Of a stretch of 64,000 bases of DNA, positions 35,205-49,447 are shown one piece after another. The stretch spans positions 39,325,001 through 39,389,000 of the forward strand of contig OX637394.1 in assembly GCA_951799425.1 (NCBI GenBank). Reading direction: 5' to 3'. Source of the stretch: Ilex aquifolium (taxonomy: Eukaryota; Streptophyta; Magnoliopsida; Aquifoliales; Aquifoliaceae). The stretch's first letter is position 1. Each line of letters starts with the position of its first letter. The position numbers and the translations under genes were made by a program. The notes under the pieces are model-generated. The model was not told the origin of the DNA. It searched no databases and saw only the letters and a program-made list of their open reading frames with translations.

Positions 35205-36735
35205 AGCAAAGTCGTCAAAACGTGTATCGGAAGGTGTATCATTTTTCAAAAATAGTGTATCGCGTATCGTAACGTACCACGTATCATAAAATATGTGCAG
35301 TTTTATAGAAGATATTAAAAAATACATATACCTATGACAAAATGTCATAATAACATTTCATTACACTATAAATTTCTCACATAAAACAATTTAAAAAGAC
35401 TACAAGGACCAAAACAAAAAAATTAACAATCTAAGTATTGAAGTTTTTAATATAATTCATAAATATCAAAATTTAGAGAGTTCTAGTTCTAACATCTAAA
35501 GTAGTCAAAGGAAGACACTTTTAACAATTAAACTATTTGTTACTACGATAGAACGAATAAAAAAGAAGACTCTTATTTCTTAAAAATTGTAGATGGTGAA
35601 ACGACATCGTTTTATTACCTAGTGTTTGAAAAAATTACTTCCAAGTGAAAAGACATCGTTTTCTGATTAAAATTCAAAGGAAATTTTTTTGATTTGTTTC
35701 GTCCGTATTGGATGACTCGTACACAGAGCCGGCTCAATAGTATAGGAATTGAAGCATGGGTTTTAGGCCCCACTCTTAAAAAAGGCCCCCAAATTTCATA
35801 GGCTTTAAAGTATGATCTAAGTAAAAAATTCTGACCATAAAAATAAGCTTTAAAAAATCCTAACCATCTAAAAAAATGTTAAACAGAGTTGGGCCTAAGA
35901 GGCCAAACTCATTAGCCACACACAATAACATTCGAAATTAAAACAAAAATGTTTAAGTGGAAAAAAAATTAACAAGTTCAATTCAAATTAAGTCTATCAC
36001 TCTCTTTCAAAATGTACAATTAACATTAATTTCTCTATTTCATTTTAAACCAACCAAACTTATATTTCATGAATAACTATCAATTTGTAGATAAAAAAAT
36101 TAATAAAAATATTGATGACGAGACAACACAATGTATTGATCTTAAGTAAAAAAAAAATTTACAATTTTATATTTAATTTGAAAACATATTATAAAAAATT
36201 TTCAAATGTTTGTCTTCTGTCGATGGTCTAGATTTGTTTTTAGACTTAAATATTTTAACAAAAAATTTATAAATAGAAGAAAACATTCTACTTGAAATAC
36301 TGAATTATATGAAAATAATAGATTCTTTTTCAAATGCATTTTTTTTACAGAATATTATTGACATGCTATAATATTTTCTATTAGCTTTTCAAAATTAAAA
36401 CTAATAAAATTCTCTATAAGATCAACTATATATAAGAAAGGCTAAGTGAATTAATCGTTCAATCAATTAAAAAAAAAATATGTTGGCCAAACTTAATAAA
36501 AACGTAATAACAAATTTTCATCTCAAAAGGCAAAATAAAAAAATAAAAAAAAAATGTTAAAATTATTTTTTAAAAATTAAAGTCATTAATATTGTTCGCT
36601 TTAAGCCTCCAATTGTATCAAACCTCCCCTGCTCGTACGTATCGTCTGGTATATCAGATGTATCGTATTGTTTACTTAAACGATACGTATCATTTTTTTC
36701 ATGTATCGTATTACGTATTGTACGATATTAACAAC
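35205..36735. mobile_element. GTATCG-rich repeat split by a hAT element
   Basis: Both ends (about 35205-35300 and 36640-36735) are crowded with GTATCG/CGATAC-type words in opposite senses. They look like terminal repeats of an older element. The 908-bp hAT element at 35724-36631 lies inside. Ends and target duplication of the outer element were not resolved. Confidence 0.4.
35724..36631. mobile_element. Non-autonomous hAT-type element, 908 bp
   Basis: It begins CAGAGCCGGC and ends CTCCCCTG, so both ends start CAG when read inward. It is flanked by 8-bp direct repeats that match at 7 of 8 positions (CTCGTACA at 35716-35723, CTCGTACG at 36632-36639). An 8-bp duplication with CA(G) ends is the hAT signature. 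The AT-rich interior has no transposase. Confidence 0.7.
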
Positions 36736-37437
36736 TATAGATAGACGACATGAAACTAGTGACTGCCTTACAATTTTGTCTTCCTACTGTAGAAGAATGT
36801 GCACAAACTTCCCGTTGCTTGTATAAAGTATTTTCATGACTCAACTTCATAACGCGTGTAACACAATAAAAAGCAACTATATCGCTATGTCAATACCCAC
36901 CCTATAATCATTATTGTTGGATTTTAAAGTATGATACTGCATCGTAACTACGTTGATAAGCACACATAGGCTGTCATATAAGTTGCACCATTCCACGTCT
37001 GATTGACTATTTTGTGTTATATTCTCTTGCCTGCATGGTCTGCTCTGCTGTGCAGTCTAAGGTTCAGGCTTCATATCAAATAGAGACTCAATCAGGTTTA
37101 GTGTTTGATCAACGTTAGAACATTTTGCATACGAAGCCAGAGGTCTGTGCCCACTCTCTCGAGGCCTCGCTTAGAAACATTACTTACAAGACCTTAGCAT
37201 CTACTCTTCTTCCTCCCAATATGAAGCACAATATGAAGTGCAGGAAGTACTGAAAACAATTCATAACAATAGATCTTTATTATATATAACCAATCAAACT
37301 TCTTAAAGTGTTTAATTTGATAATTACGTAACCTATCGCATGATCTTACAAGGTATTGAAATATTAAGAACTCCGACATAATTGTCATGACCATTTACAC
37401 TGTTACAAACACTTCCAAAGAATACAGGGTCAAAAGA
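36736..37437. other. 3' flank of gamma-glutamyl hydrolase gene
   Basis: No gene or defined repeat seen. It probably includes the 3' untranslated region of the gene ending at 37438. Confidence 0.4.
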
Positions 37438-38933
37438 CTAAGTGAAGATGTAAACCTCGTCGTACCCTTTCCTGCAATAGAGGAAGATACGAAAATCAAG
37501 TTAGCAAATAGATATACTCATGCTGATGGAGTCTGAGGACGTTCCACACTTACCCAGCCTTCCCACAATAAGTAGGACTGTAATTGTAAATGAGGTTGTC
37601 AAGCACTGTTCGAGCAGGTGGTCGGTTTAATGACTTCCTAGCCTCACTGCAACCCACGAAAATATTCAGGTAAGTAAAGAATAATAGGGGATTGGACACA
37701 TAAGCTCAATACAGAATTGAAAAAGTGTGCAGCCAATTCTATGTTTTGTGATAAAGGCCTAGCACCAAGATGTGCCAAAGTTGGGATCTCAGTAGAACCC
37801 ATGATTTTCAAGAATAGCAAACAATTCAATACAGTATTCAGAAATCATGGAGGTCCAGAAGAATTAATTGATTGGAAGTGCATGGCAGCGTGCAAAAAGA
37901 AGAGAGACACAAGGTCCAGATAAGTCCTCTGCTCTTATTAGGTCCCCTTAGGCTTAAGTTTTAGTCTGGAATGAATCGTAGAGAACAAATAAAAGGAAGA
38001 AAGCCAAATTAATACAAAATTCCAACTATGTCCACCCCCTCTCTCTCATCCTACCTTACAAAAAAATTTGCAACATGTTGAGTCACTTGAACAGCATCCT
38101 CTGAGTGTGGAATCATTGATAAGCCCCATTCAAATGCATTTTTCTGCAGTGTACAAGGTCAGTCTTTCATATTTGGAGAAGCAACAGTAGCAATATCCCT
38201 GTGTCTAATAGAACTCATAGCAAAATGTAGGCACAGTGATTACATTAATAATTACAGGTCGGTGACAGAATCAGCATCAGCAATCAGTATCTAAACAATA
38301 GAAATTAACTAGGTGGCATGGACATCCACATAAAGCCCAAATTGCCTACAATGCGCACTGGTCACAATTTCAAGAAAACTCAGATGTGAGCTCTGGCTCC
38401 TAAATAAATTTAAAAACTTCCCACGAACAGAGACAGGTAACAAGAAAGGGATGGTTATATGCAATAAAAAGCATATCCTTGTCCAAGATTATTGTGTGAT
38501 ATTCCTGTTTACTCATTACTTTCTTTAACTGGGGTGCAATTAGCTCCTCTACGGTGAAAAATGAACCACAAATAAAAGATCCAACTAAGGACAATGAAAA
38601 TACTGAGAGAAGTGAGAAAGCGCTGCCACTAATACTGAGAGAAGTGAGAAAGCACTGCCAGTGGCAGCGTCTACCAAAAGGGCAAAACTTGTATATGGCA
38701 AATTTGAACCCTGTTTTATCTAAAACAGATATGAAGATTGTGATCTTCTTACTCGAGGGCATTTTAACTTTATAGTATCCCAACAAACACCAATATGACA
38801 GAGCAAAATATGTATCCTATGCATGCATCAACATGAGAGGATATTTCTTTCAGGCCAAATACTACCAAAGGTAACCTGTCTTGATGTCTTCCTGAAATAC
38901 AGAAAATGTAATATAATCATAACACAAATGCAT

Positions 38934-38989
<56 letters not shown>

Positions 38990-41900
38990 GCACGCACGCA
39001 CGCACGCACTCGCCTGTGCGCGCCGAGAGAGAGATAGATCCGCCTTCATTCTTCTTGCAACTTGAGGTCAGATTCCATCAACAGTTACAATAATATAATT
39101 CCAATACCAGAAAGAGGGAAAGCCTAGTAATATAACCATGACAAGAATCACCACATCTTAATGCTATTCCTGCCACTCAACTCTCAACTTCCATAACATC
39201 TGTGTTCTTAAAAATTTACTAGGCTGTAGCATCAAAGGGACATAAAGAAAATATTGCTAGTAACAATCTTCTTTTTGTTGTACCAATTTCGTTGGATGTC
39301 CTAAACAGCAGATAATGCTGGCTGACATATCATTGAGTCCTATAACAAAAAATCACGAATCTTCATTAACAGATAAAAATATGATTAGCAGTAGATACTG
39401 ATAGTACCTCTGGATGCCACTGGAAAGCAGTTACAGGATAGCTGTGTGCTTGAACTGACGAGACATAGACCTGATATAAATGAATCTCAAAAAGAAAACA
39501 TTAGAATCTTCTCGTTCAAAGAAAATCAGCGAAGAAATTGAATTTAGATACATTGCCAACGTATGATTAAATAACACAATGGAACTGTTACACTTCATAC
39601 CTCATTGTTTTCATCGGCACTAGTTGTTAAGACCTCAAAGAAACTGCATAGATCCACGTTCTCTTGAAACTTCTCTGGTGATATACCATACTATTGCACA
39701 GGGGCATTCAACAGTCAATCAGCTTTTTCTTTGGATGTGTAAGAAAGCTTGTTAAAAGTATTACACAATTAAAAACCAGAGCTATGGTTTCTAAACAAAG
39801 AATCAATGAGAGCAAAAAAATATAAAACAAACAGGGCATGACTGTAGCATAGTAACTACATCAAAATTTATTCATTCGGAAAATTATGGAGTGAATCCAT
39901 TAGGGAATTAATTAAAGATATGATTATAAGCAAATTATAGTCACTATCAACTGAGTTTGATCACTAGAAACATCCCATATAGTTCAACATCTCCCGTGAG
40001 ATTAGAAAATTCACGAGACGTAGACAATTGGTGAAACAATAAAATAAAAGGTTGTACTATTCACTAAATCATTGTGTGGTAAAGACCCAGCACATGTGTA
40101 ATGTACAATCTATATAATAAAGTAGCTTACAATTCAAATCTCAAAAGATAAACAAAATGACTTTTGCTATTTGCGGTTGAGATCACTTTAAATTTTACTT
40201 TAAAGTTAATCTAACGACTAATATTAACACCCTAAATTTAATAGGAAAAATAGGGTCCTAAGGGTGTGTTTGGAGTGATTTTTTAAAAGTACTTCTATAA
40301 AATATTTCTCATAAATACTTTAAAAAAAATAATAGTGTTTGAAACCGCCTCACCACTACCTCTACCCCCACCACCACCACCACCACCACCGTCGCCGCCG
40401 CCACCATCACCACCATCGCCACCACGACCACCACCACGACCACCATTGCCACCCCACCACCGCCGCCCACCACCTCTCACCCCCACTACAAATCGATGTT
40501 TAAATTCTTTTATCTCTTCTCTATGTTTGTGATTGAATTTTGGATATGAATACAAATATGTTTATTGTTTACCATTTTTTATTACACTGTGCCTTCAGGC
40601 ACATGCTATAACTAGTACACATATACAAGGACTTTCGAAAATAATTATACTTAACAACCCTTCTAAACTTGAGACACAGCATAAGGCAGTCAACGTGTTG
40701 AAAAGAACAGCCCTGACGCGTAAAATTGCTAGAAGCACCCTTCAAAACGAGGAAAAAAATCAACTCAGTAAAACTGGGACCCTGGAGGAGTTAAGATCCA
40801 CCTAAATCCAACAATGACTAGGCCAGGTTATTTGGTCACAAATACTACCCCTGCCACTAAGTATGACAGGATGCCAATGGTCGAATGGCCCAGCCAGTCC
40901 AATTTTATACATTGAACATTCAAACAAAATTACATCCAATATAGTAAGATAAGTCCAAAAGAGCAGTGGACCAAACTAGTAGATAAGAAAGACGATCCCT
41001 TCTAATAAAAAAGTAATATACAAATAAGATAGCTAAATTTGCAAGTTATAGAAGCTGATGGTAAACCTTGCCCCCATAGAGTGGATGACAAGGTTTAGAA
41101 CTTATCATTCAAAAACAAAATGATTTTAAGCGAAGAAGAAACAATATATTACTCATAAAAAACGTAAACAATAAACATTTCCATACATTTAACCATAAAA
41201 AGCCACCAATTATTAGGCACTCACATGATGATTTTGCATCACAAGACAATCTATGCTCAACTTTTTAAGCAAGTCTGGAGGAAATCTGCAGAACACAAAC
41301 AATCACTTTGAATACATAACTCCATAATGGCAGCCATTAAAGCCAAGTAGAGTGAAGGCAAACAATCAGAAAAGTTTTGGATGGATCTCTGCTTAATTTG
41401 AAACAACAATACAAATTACATGAAATTACTTCTGTCCCCACTGTCAGCAATTCAATAACTTTCGTATGAGTTCACGAAAAACAAAAATAATCATTTATCA
41501 TTTTGCAAACATAAGTATCATGTATCAGTCTTAGGGCCATTTCTAGTTATTGAGGACCAGACAATCAAGGTTTAAATATTGGCATGAACAACTGCATACA
41601 CTAGAAAATATAGTAAATAAAGCTAAAAGAAGGCCATAAGACACATATCTGAAAATGTGGGTTACTGGAGTAGATGTTAAGCTGCATCATTGGTCACTAC
41701 CTGATTATTAATGACTGTTGTGTGTGTATGTGCACAATCACAGAGGAAAGTAAATAATGAAAATGGGAGACAGGAGCTCAGCAAGAAAACCAAGAAGGGC
41801 CGCCATGGTCCGATGGGAAGACCGGGAAAATAAGAAAAAAAAAAGAGTTGTCTCTTATCTATTGTCAACCAGTTTGTGGCTGGAAGTTCCATTTTTGGGC

Positions 41901-44514
41901 TAGGACATCTTAAGCTCAAAAGTCAGTAATTTTCATTGGAAGGCTTGGGACACACAGTTCCAGCCCAGGTGCTGTTCTATAATTTAAACAAGTTCAAGAA
42001 GATTTTCAGAAATCTTGGAGGATTCTAAGAAATTCTCATATCTTCATATTTGGGGATTCATAGTGCTAATGAACTTGAGGAAACATAGTCAAGGACACCT
42101 GATTTGAGGTACATAATCAAAAAGTGTCCAATCTGCTCCCTTCACATGTGCAGCATGGGTATACAGCCTTAAGTTTGTTACACAACAGTCCCAGTCCTCA
42201 CTTAAAGTATTGTATGCATCACATATGTTGAAATTCATCCTCAATCAAAAAGCCTGTCAATACAGAATGGTTTCCCAATCCCTGTCCCCTTCATTACACT
42301 TACCAAGTGCATCAAGGTCAATCTCATTCCAATCAAAACAATGGATTGACATGTTTCTATTCCCATCCTCATCCCTTCCAATATCATTACGATATCTCAC
42401 ATTCATCCTCGCTTCAATCAGAGAGTTATTCGACGAAGGAAAATCCTTCGATGGATGGATGCACACACAGTTGAGGGCTAAACTGGGTAACATTCATGGA
42501 TTTAACATTTGAGGGCCCTGAACGTTTCCTTATTTTGAAGAATAGTGTGGCATCACATGCATGCAATAAACTTGATCTCATCCATCCATGGAACCAACTA
42601 ATGCCATTCTTTTTAGGTAGTTATTCCTGTTCAGAGCTTAAATTTAACCTTAGACTTAACATGCTACGATTATTTGACGTAAAAAATCGACAACCTTTCT
42701 TTCTTTCTTTTTCTGCCTTAGGTTAGAGCAACCCTTTTACACAATGACTTATTGTACAATCTCTTGTCCTGGTATCAAAAGCTTAACATTCTGGTCCATA
42801 TGATTTAGCAAGAGTGAAAGACAAAACATTGATTACCATTTTCATATATTTATAGAATTTTAACGTGCCAATGTCCAATTTAATCACGCCTGAGGCAGCA
42901 ATATTTATGTTTGAAATGATTTAATGCAGTAGACTTAAAAAATATCAAATTTCATCACTCAAAAATCAACTGTTACAGTAATTACGAGAAACCATATACC
43001 TTTGAAATGCTGTTCCTTCTATATTTATGTTGTTCATGAATTGGAGAGTAGACGCTTGATCTGCTGCACTAAATTCTTCCAGAATGTTTTTGTCCTATTA
43101 TCATTAATGGTAATTTCTTAAAATCAAAACAAAGAATAATTAGAATTAACTTTAAAAAAGAAAGAATCTGAGAGACGTTATTCATAGTTATAAATGTCCC
43201 CAAAAGAGCAAAAATACACTCGATAATTGGAACACCAAAACGGATTGATTTTAGTCACATCAACACATAAAGAAGCCATACAATACTAATAGTCATTACC
43301 CATCTAATTCAAAGTTTACCATACTTAAACTATGGCGATCTTCTAATATTTAGAGAGCTAAAACAAGACATTGAGTATATACAGCTTACCTTGCTGATGA
43401 TCATCGTTAGAAGTTCAAAACCTAAGCAAATGGCGAGTACAGGGAAATGGTCTCCTGCATCATTCTTCTTCAGAGCTTTCTGTACAGAACGGGTTAAGTT
43501 CATAAATAACAGTTCATCATCAGAGGGGAGGTCATTGTCAACTATAAACCAATGTATAACCATCACTGATATACAGATTGAAAACTCACTTACAACTAAC
43601 ATGCATCTCCAGCCCTTAACTCTTTTTTAAACCCAAATTTAAATTTAGGTAAAAAAAATCCTAAAAACCTTCTCCAATGCAAAATACTCAAACTCATACC
43701 ATATCATGGAAGACTCAAACTTTTACACAAATCAATGAAGACTCAAACGTTTACTCAAATCACTAATAGTTAGACTTCATTCTCTTTTAAAAATATAATA
43801 GTCATATTCTATCCTCCTTTAAATTTGGATTTGTCCATTGGAGTGCTTTGTATCAATTAAACTTTTTATTTAAATGTTGACTAATATTCGAGGTTGAAGA
43901 TGCTAACTTTTACTGAATTTGTTTCAGCCGCATATATGCACAAATTTACAACCTCAATATATGTTATCCATAGCTAATTTTGTCCAAAAAAAAATTTCTG
44001 CCAGTTACCTTGAAAATTGCCTCAACAACTTGAAAGTAGAGCCCACTTTTAGCCCACCCGCCAGTGAAGAGAACACCATTCACAAGATTGAGCTTCTGTA
44101 ACACAACTATAATCTGTTACCAATTGACATGATCAAGGATACAAAATATATTCTCTTATCAACCCAAACTTTACTTGGAAACATAATTTTTCTAAATAAA
44201 TTGTTGATTACTTTGTAAAGAATCTCTGGAGGCTCGTTGTAGATAAGAGGAATCACCCTAGCACCGGCCGATTCGACGAACTTCACATACGATGCCGCGA
44301 TATACGAAGCGTTGGTCCCATTGTTGAGTCGACCGGAGGCACCATCGCCAGGATGGCTCACAATTCCGATGACCGGACGGTAATTGAGCTTCGGGTCAGG
44401 TGCGGGACAACTCGGAGCGGACACAGTGGGTAAGAGAATTGTCGATTGAGCCTTTGCGGAAGTGAGTTCCTTGGAGAGAGCTATTAAGAAAGGAATCCAG
44501 AGGTAATTCAACAT
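37438..44514 (-). CDS. GGH: Gamma-glutamyl hydrolase (folate deglutamylation), ten exons
   Basis: Exons in coding order are 44514-44212, 44095-44009, 43479-43390, 43094-43000, 41285-41225, 39690-39601, 39470-39408, 38143-38055, 37646-37554 and 37471-37438. All introns are GT...AG and the sum, 1,005 bp, gives 334 aa. The enzyme (peptidase C26, class I glutaminase fold) removes gamma-glutamates from folates in the vacuole and so affects folate retention. Visible motifs are YRPVIGIVSHPGDGASGR (about 45-62), FTGGWAKSGLY, the nucleophile in ICLGFELL (Cys148), the His motif MQNHH (His211) and FQWHPEKNAFEW. I chose the ATG at 44514 because it opens a hydrophobic signal segment; one at 44634 would add 40 Ser/Pro-rich residues. 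The residue after His211 is encoded at the exon 5 end. Intron 5 holds a Helitron. Confidence 0.94.
38938..39012. repeat. Compound (CT)n(CA)n(CGCA)n microsatellite in GGH intron
   Basis: A CT run, then a CA run, then CGCA repeats, inside the intron between the exons at 38143 and 39408. Confidence 0.85.
40109..40615 (+). mobile_element. Non-autonomous Helitron H3 in GGH intron 5
   Basis: 5' TCTATATAATAAAG after A; 3' hairpin GTGCCTTCAGGCAC (40589-40602), then CTAG (40612-40615) before T. The triplet array is short here (about 40345-40490). It lies in the 1.5-kb intron between exons 41285-41225 and 39690-39601, in the opposite orientation to the gene. Confidence 0.9.
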
Positions 44515-47500
44515 ATCAGAAGAGGAGGAGAGAGAAGATGAGGTGGAGGGTGGTGGAGAGGGAGTGGACGGAGAGTCGGTGAGATTGGTGGTGATTTTAG
44601 AGGAGGAGAGAGAAGGCGATGGTGGTGGTGACATCGGTGGGGATTGACGTGAATTTGGAGTTGGAGAGGAGAGAGATTGGGGTTGGGGTGGTGATCAGAG
44701 GGAGGTGGATGTGGTGTTTTGACATGGGAGTGGAGAGAGAGAGAGGGGTTTGAAATGGCGGTGGCCGACGCCGGCTCTGTGCGAGTCCGTACAGTCCGGA
44801 GAATTCGGATTGACGACGAAGTTTGAAGAAGGGAGGAGTTTGATTGAAGTCGTACGTAACTATTTGTTGTCTTATCATTGATTGTTCAACTGTGAGAACT
44901 AATGGGTGACTTTTCATTTGTGGGGACCACTGTTTTGAGCCCGCTTACGTGGTGGTTGTACGCGTGCGTACACGCCAATTATTTTGACATATTTTTTGTG
45001 AATAAATTAAACATCATTTATCATTATTTCAATTGTCCATTGTATAACTTTATCCGTATCATTCTATATGTGTGAGATTTATTATCATTACAGTTTTGGG
45101 TAAATAGTATTCTACATCAGACCAGCATTGCAAGTTTCTTACAACTAATCCAAGCTGGTCAAAACAAGAGAAAAAGAAGCATGTCACAATTATCAACCAA
45201 GAAAATCCTGAATTTAGAGAGTTAGGGTCTAAAGGAGTCCAATAGAAAATTATTGAATCGAAATAGGATTAGAATATCTTTGCATTTAATTAATCAATTT
45301 ATAATTGTTCCCAACATCTACCATAGGACCAGATAATAGGCTCCACTTTTTTATTATTCAAGTTGTATTTGTCATTGAGTATGTATCAAATTATTTTGTA
45401 TTAAAGGTTTCAATTGTATATGTACCAAATGATTTTTATTAAAAGTTTCAATTGTATTACTCATATAGGAGTTTAGCTAGAATGATCTTTAAAGGCGCTT
45501 AGTTTCGGCATTCGGACAAGCACTGGGCATTTCAGGCGTTTTATTGAAAACGTCTAGACCCGTCCTTTTCTATCTAACATTTTTTGTTCTTTCTCAAAAA
45601 AACAAAGAACCCTCAATAAGAAACCTCTTTCAAAGGCTATCTCAAGTTAAGTACAACACCCACAAAGAGAGGGGGTGCAATATTTTGCCATTGTAGGACT
45701 GCATAGATGTCCAATGTTCGAAGAGTTTCATCAGCACTTCTAGCAGTAATCTTACTTTCTCATAATGTATATACCTTTATCTGAAAATGTGTCATTGATC
45801 TACACCTCAACAAAATGTTTGTGTATGTGTGGGTGAGAGAGAGAGAAAGAGATATCAGAGAAGGAGAGCTGAATTGACTTGGCGTTGTAAGATATGCAGT
45901 CTAAAACTTGCGATGATCAATCTGAAAATATTATTACATATGCATTCTTACTAAACTTTTAATGATCAAGACTTTTATTACTCACAACAGATGAATACGA
46001 ATCGAAATGTAATACAAACCTTCGGCTCGGGCCCGTCCAAATTGCAAATCTTAAGGGTCCGAAAATTGAGAATATTTGAGCATTTTTATAGGACCCAAAA
46101 ACTTGGCCGACAAACTTCTCACCCGTTTTATTATGAGTTGGAGTTATGAAACTCCAAGAGTTGTACAACAGTCATACTTCCTCAGTTGGTAATAACTCCC
46201 TATAATTACCATTGTATTTTGGGATTAATAGTCAATGTAAGTGTAACTGTCCAATAAAACAATTAAAAAATAAATAAATTAGACCAATTTTTTTTATATG
46301 GATATGGTTATATATTACATAATGATTATTGAATTTTATGGGTTTCACTTGTCCATTTGTTCTCTTGTTAGTGGACGGTTACATAAAGTGACACTGTTGA
46401 TATGTGATAACTGTTATGCTCCAGATTTTTCTCGTATTTTGGATTGTATAAACTGAATTGCATAAGGTAAAAAAAAAAACTAAATTGTATCGCATTTAAA
46501 AACTATAACATTTAACTTCAGTAAGTGATTAATAGATGAATGCCTACTATTTCTTTAACCAATAAGTTACTAAAATAGGTTATTATTGTCTTTTTATCTT
46601 TTTAAGGATAGTATTATCAATTAAATTTTTTTGACAACTATTGACATTCAAAAGTAGTATATATAATATTAGATCTATTCAAATATTTGGATTTAGTGAA
46701 TTTGGATATGCACTATGTACCTACAAACATGTGATGTAATTTGGTGATTATTTAATAAAATTAAGTAGAAATTCATGTATTAAATGTTAAAATCGTCTAT
46801 AATCAACTTATTCAGATTAAAACTGATATCTATTGTAACAGATCCATATATGCACTGTGAAAAATAAAATTCGTTAGACAATAATAAAGTTGTTCAAATC
46901 ATATTTGGATCGAATTTATATTGTTTGGAAAGAAGATAACCAAAAGTCAAATAATGAATTTATTAGTTGAATTAATGCAACTAATAAAAAAAATGAAAAA
47001 GTTCTCAAAAAATAATAAAGTAGACATTATTGAATTATTGAATAATAAATAAGGAAATCAAAAAATTTTCACTTAAGACACATTTATTAGTAGTATAGAT
47101 AGATAGATTATGAAGAGTGAGGTTATTCCGACCTTTTAAATCTCATTTCCCACATCATTTAATCATCTTACTTCAAACTATTAAGTTCACCCATCTACAT
47201 CTAGCAAACTAATTACTAAACACACCCCATCTATATTCACTAATTAAAAATTAAATTTATTCAATTTTATTTCAACCTACTATATAGGCAATGATCAAAA
47301 ATTTATTTTGGCATATTATTTTGGTGCAAAAATATTTCAGAAGCAGAATAAAAATTAATAAAAAATTAATAATTATTTTTAAAATAATTATTCGAAATAT
47401 CTTCAAACACTTCAAATTCAAATATGTTGGTAGAAATATATCAAAATATCTCAAAACACCTTGAAATAATATAGATAATCTCAGAACATTAAAATTTCGC

Positions 47501-47600
47501 TTAAATTATTATTTTTGTTTTGGTTTCTTTGACATATATTTAATAGTTTAATTAAATAAATATAAATGAGATGAACTTAGTAACTAATTGGGTGAGTATA
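44515..47600. other. GGH upstream region and AT-rich spacer
   Basis: The CT/GA-rich stretch at 44515-44760 is the likely 5' untranslated region and promoter of GGH. Beyond about 45000 the DNA is AT-rich with no gene, RNA or clear mobile element that I can support. Confidence 0.4.
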
Positions 47601-48191
47601 GATAGGGGTGTCCATGGGTCGGGTTATCCACGGGGGTCTTGTTACCCAACCTGAAAAAATAGGTCTGAAACCCGATAGTTGGCCCGCCTAAACTTGAGTT
47701 CAATATCCTTAAAAAGAGGGTTTGGACCTGTCCCCTAACCCATTACTTGGTTTGAAACCCAGCACAAGCCCACCCGCAAAATCTAGTTAAAACCCGGCCC
47801 AAGAACTCGCACGCCCAACTCGCCCACACAGCCCGCCCATCTTCCTTTGAAAAAAAGTTAGACCAGTAGATCATTGAATTTGAAATTTTGAAATAAATCC
47901 TCTAATGCCGGAATTTGAAGTTTTATAAATTTAAATACTATAAATAATGTATTATTTTATTTTCCATGTAAATTGTGCAAATGATAGATAGGTGAGTAGG
48001 TGTCAACTTAGTTGAGATGTGCTCATTCTATTGTGATGCAGTTCCTTCCCTATTCATAAATAAAATTATTCATTATTTACTTTTTGTCCATTCTGACTTA
48101 CTTTTAATTCAAAAATATAATTTACAAAAATATTAAGTTACAAAAATATTCATTATTTTTAAATGAAGTTGTATATAAAAAAGTGAAAATT

Positions 48192-48481
48192 GGAAGTAAG
48201 TCCCCCTAGATGTACTTGTTTGGAGATAAGTCCTATAAGGAAACTTATAAGAGGCTAAGTCCGTATTTAAAATTATATGTAATGACTTAAGTCCACTTTT
48301 TTTTTTTATCTCAAAAATACCCTTCCTTGAAAGGAAGTTAAATTAATTTCCTATTTTGAAAATTGTTATCCCTTAATTCAAGGTCAATTAAAATATGTCA
48401 ATAAAATCTTCATCATAAATTTAAAATTTAAAATTCAAATTCAAAACTCTCTCTCTCTATATATATATATTAAATTCAAAG

Positions 48482-48512
<31 letters not shown>

Positions 48513-48548
48513 ATCTCCATCATAAATTTAAAATTCAAATTCAAAGCG

Positions 48549-48586
<38 letters not shown>

Positions 48587-49447
48587 TCAAATTCATGTTA
48601 CTATTTTTTTTATTATGTTATTATTCATGTTACTGCTTTTGTTGAGTGTTACTGTTCATGTTACTATTATTTTGAGCATGTTACTGTTTTTGTTGAGCGT
48701 GTTACTACTATTATTTTACTAAATATTAATATTCAATGTTACTATTTGTTTTGTTTTTGAATATTACTATTTTTTGTGTTTGAATTGTACTATTTTTTGC
48801 ATTTGAATTTGAGAGAAATAATTATTGTTAAGTATGTTATAGTTTTTGTTAAACATGTTACTATTTTTGTTGAACATGTTAATATTTTTGTTGAACATGT
48901 TACTGTTGTTTTTTTTTTTAAATATTAATATTGAATGTTTCAATTTTTTTTATCTTTAAATGTTACTATTTTTTTGTGTTTAAATGTATTATTTTTTGTG
49001 TCCAAATGATAACTTTTTTTTGTATTTGAATGTTACTATTTTTTTTTTTTAATGTTACTATATATATATATACACACCTAACCTATATATGGATATAGAT
49101 AGATAAGAGAGAGGGGAAATTTTAATGTTAGTCAAATTCTTAACCTATATATGGATATATATATATACACACCTAACCTATATATGGATATAGATAGATA
49201 AGAGAGATGGGAAATTTTAATGTTAGTCAAACTCTTAACCTATATATGGATATAGATAGATATGAGAGAGAAAATATTTTAATGTTAGTTAAACTCCTAA
49301 GATTTAGGAGTTTTAAATTTTTAGTTTTATTTCATTTCTAAAGGGAAGGGATAGTATGGTAAAATTGACAAAAAACGGACTTCATAACAAATAAGTTTTA
49401 TTGACAGACTTAAGTCCAAACAAGTCCATATAGGGGGACCGGCTTCC
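48192..49447. mobile_element. TIR element, AAGTCCCCC family, copy 1
   Basis: The left end GGAAGTAAGTCCCCCTAGAT and the right end, whose reverse complement is GGAAGCCGGTCCCCCTATAT, are inverted repeats of about 40 bp. AAATT flanks both sides (48187-48191, 49448-49452), a possible 5-bp duplication. The interior is AT-rich with runs of TTACTATTTTTTG-type repeats and three copies of an ACCTATATATGGATATAGAT unit. No transposase. A second, inverted copy is at 61803-62530. Confidence 0.7.
49078..49265 (+). repeat. Tandem repeats of an ACCTATATATGGATATAGATAG unit
   Basis: A unit of roughly 60-115 bp containing ACCTATATATGGATATA and GAAATTTTAATGTTAGTCAAA is repeated about three times inside TIR element copy 1. 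Confidence 0.7.

Noticed and set aside
44515..44634. Forty-codon N-terminal extension of gamma-glutamyl hydrolase
   Set aside because: Low-complexity Ser/Pro sequence in a CT-rich leader. The downstream ATG at 44514 opens a proper signal segment.
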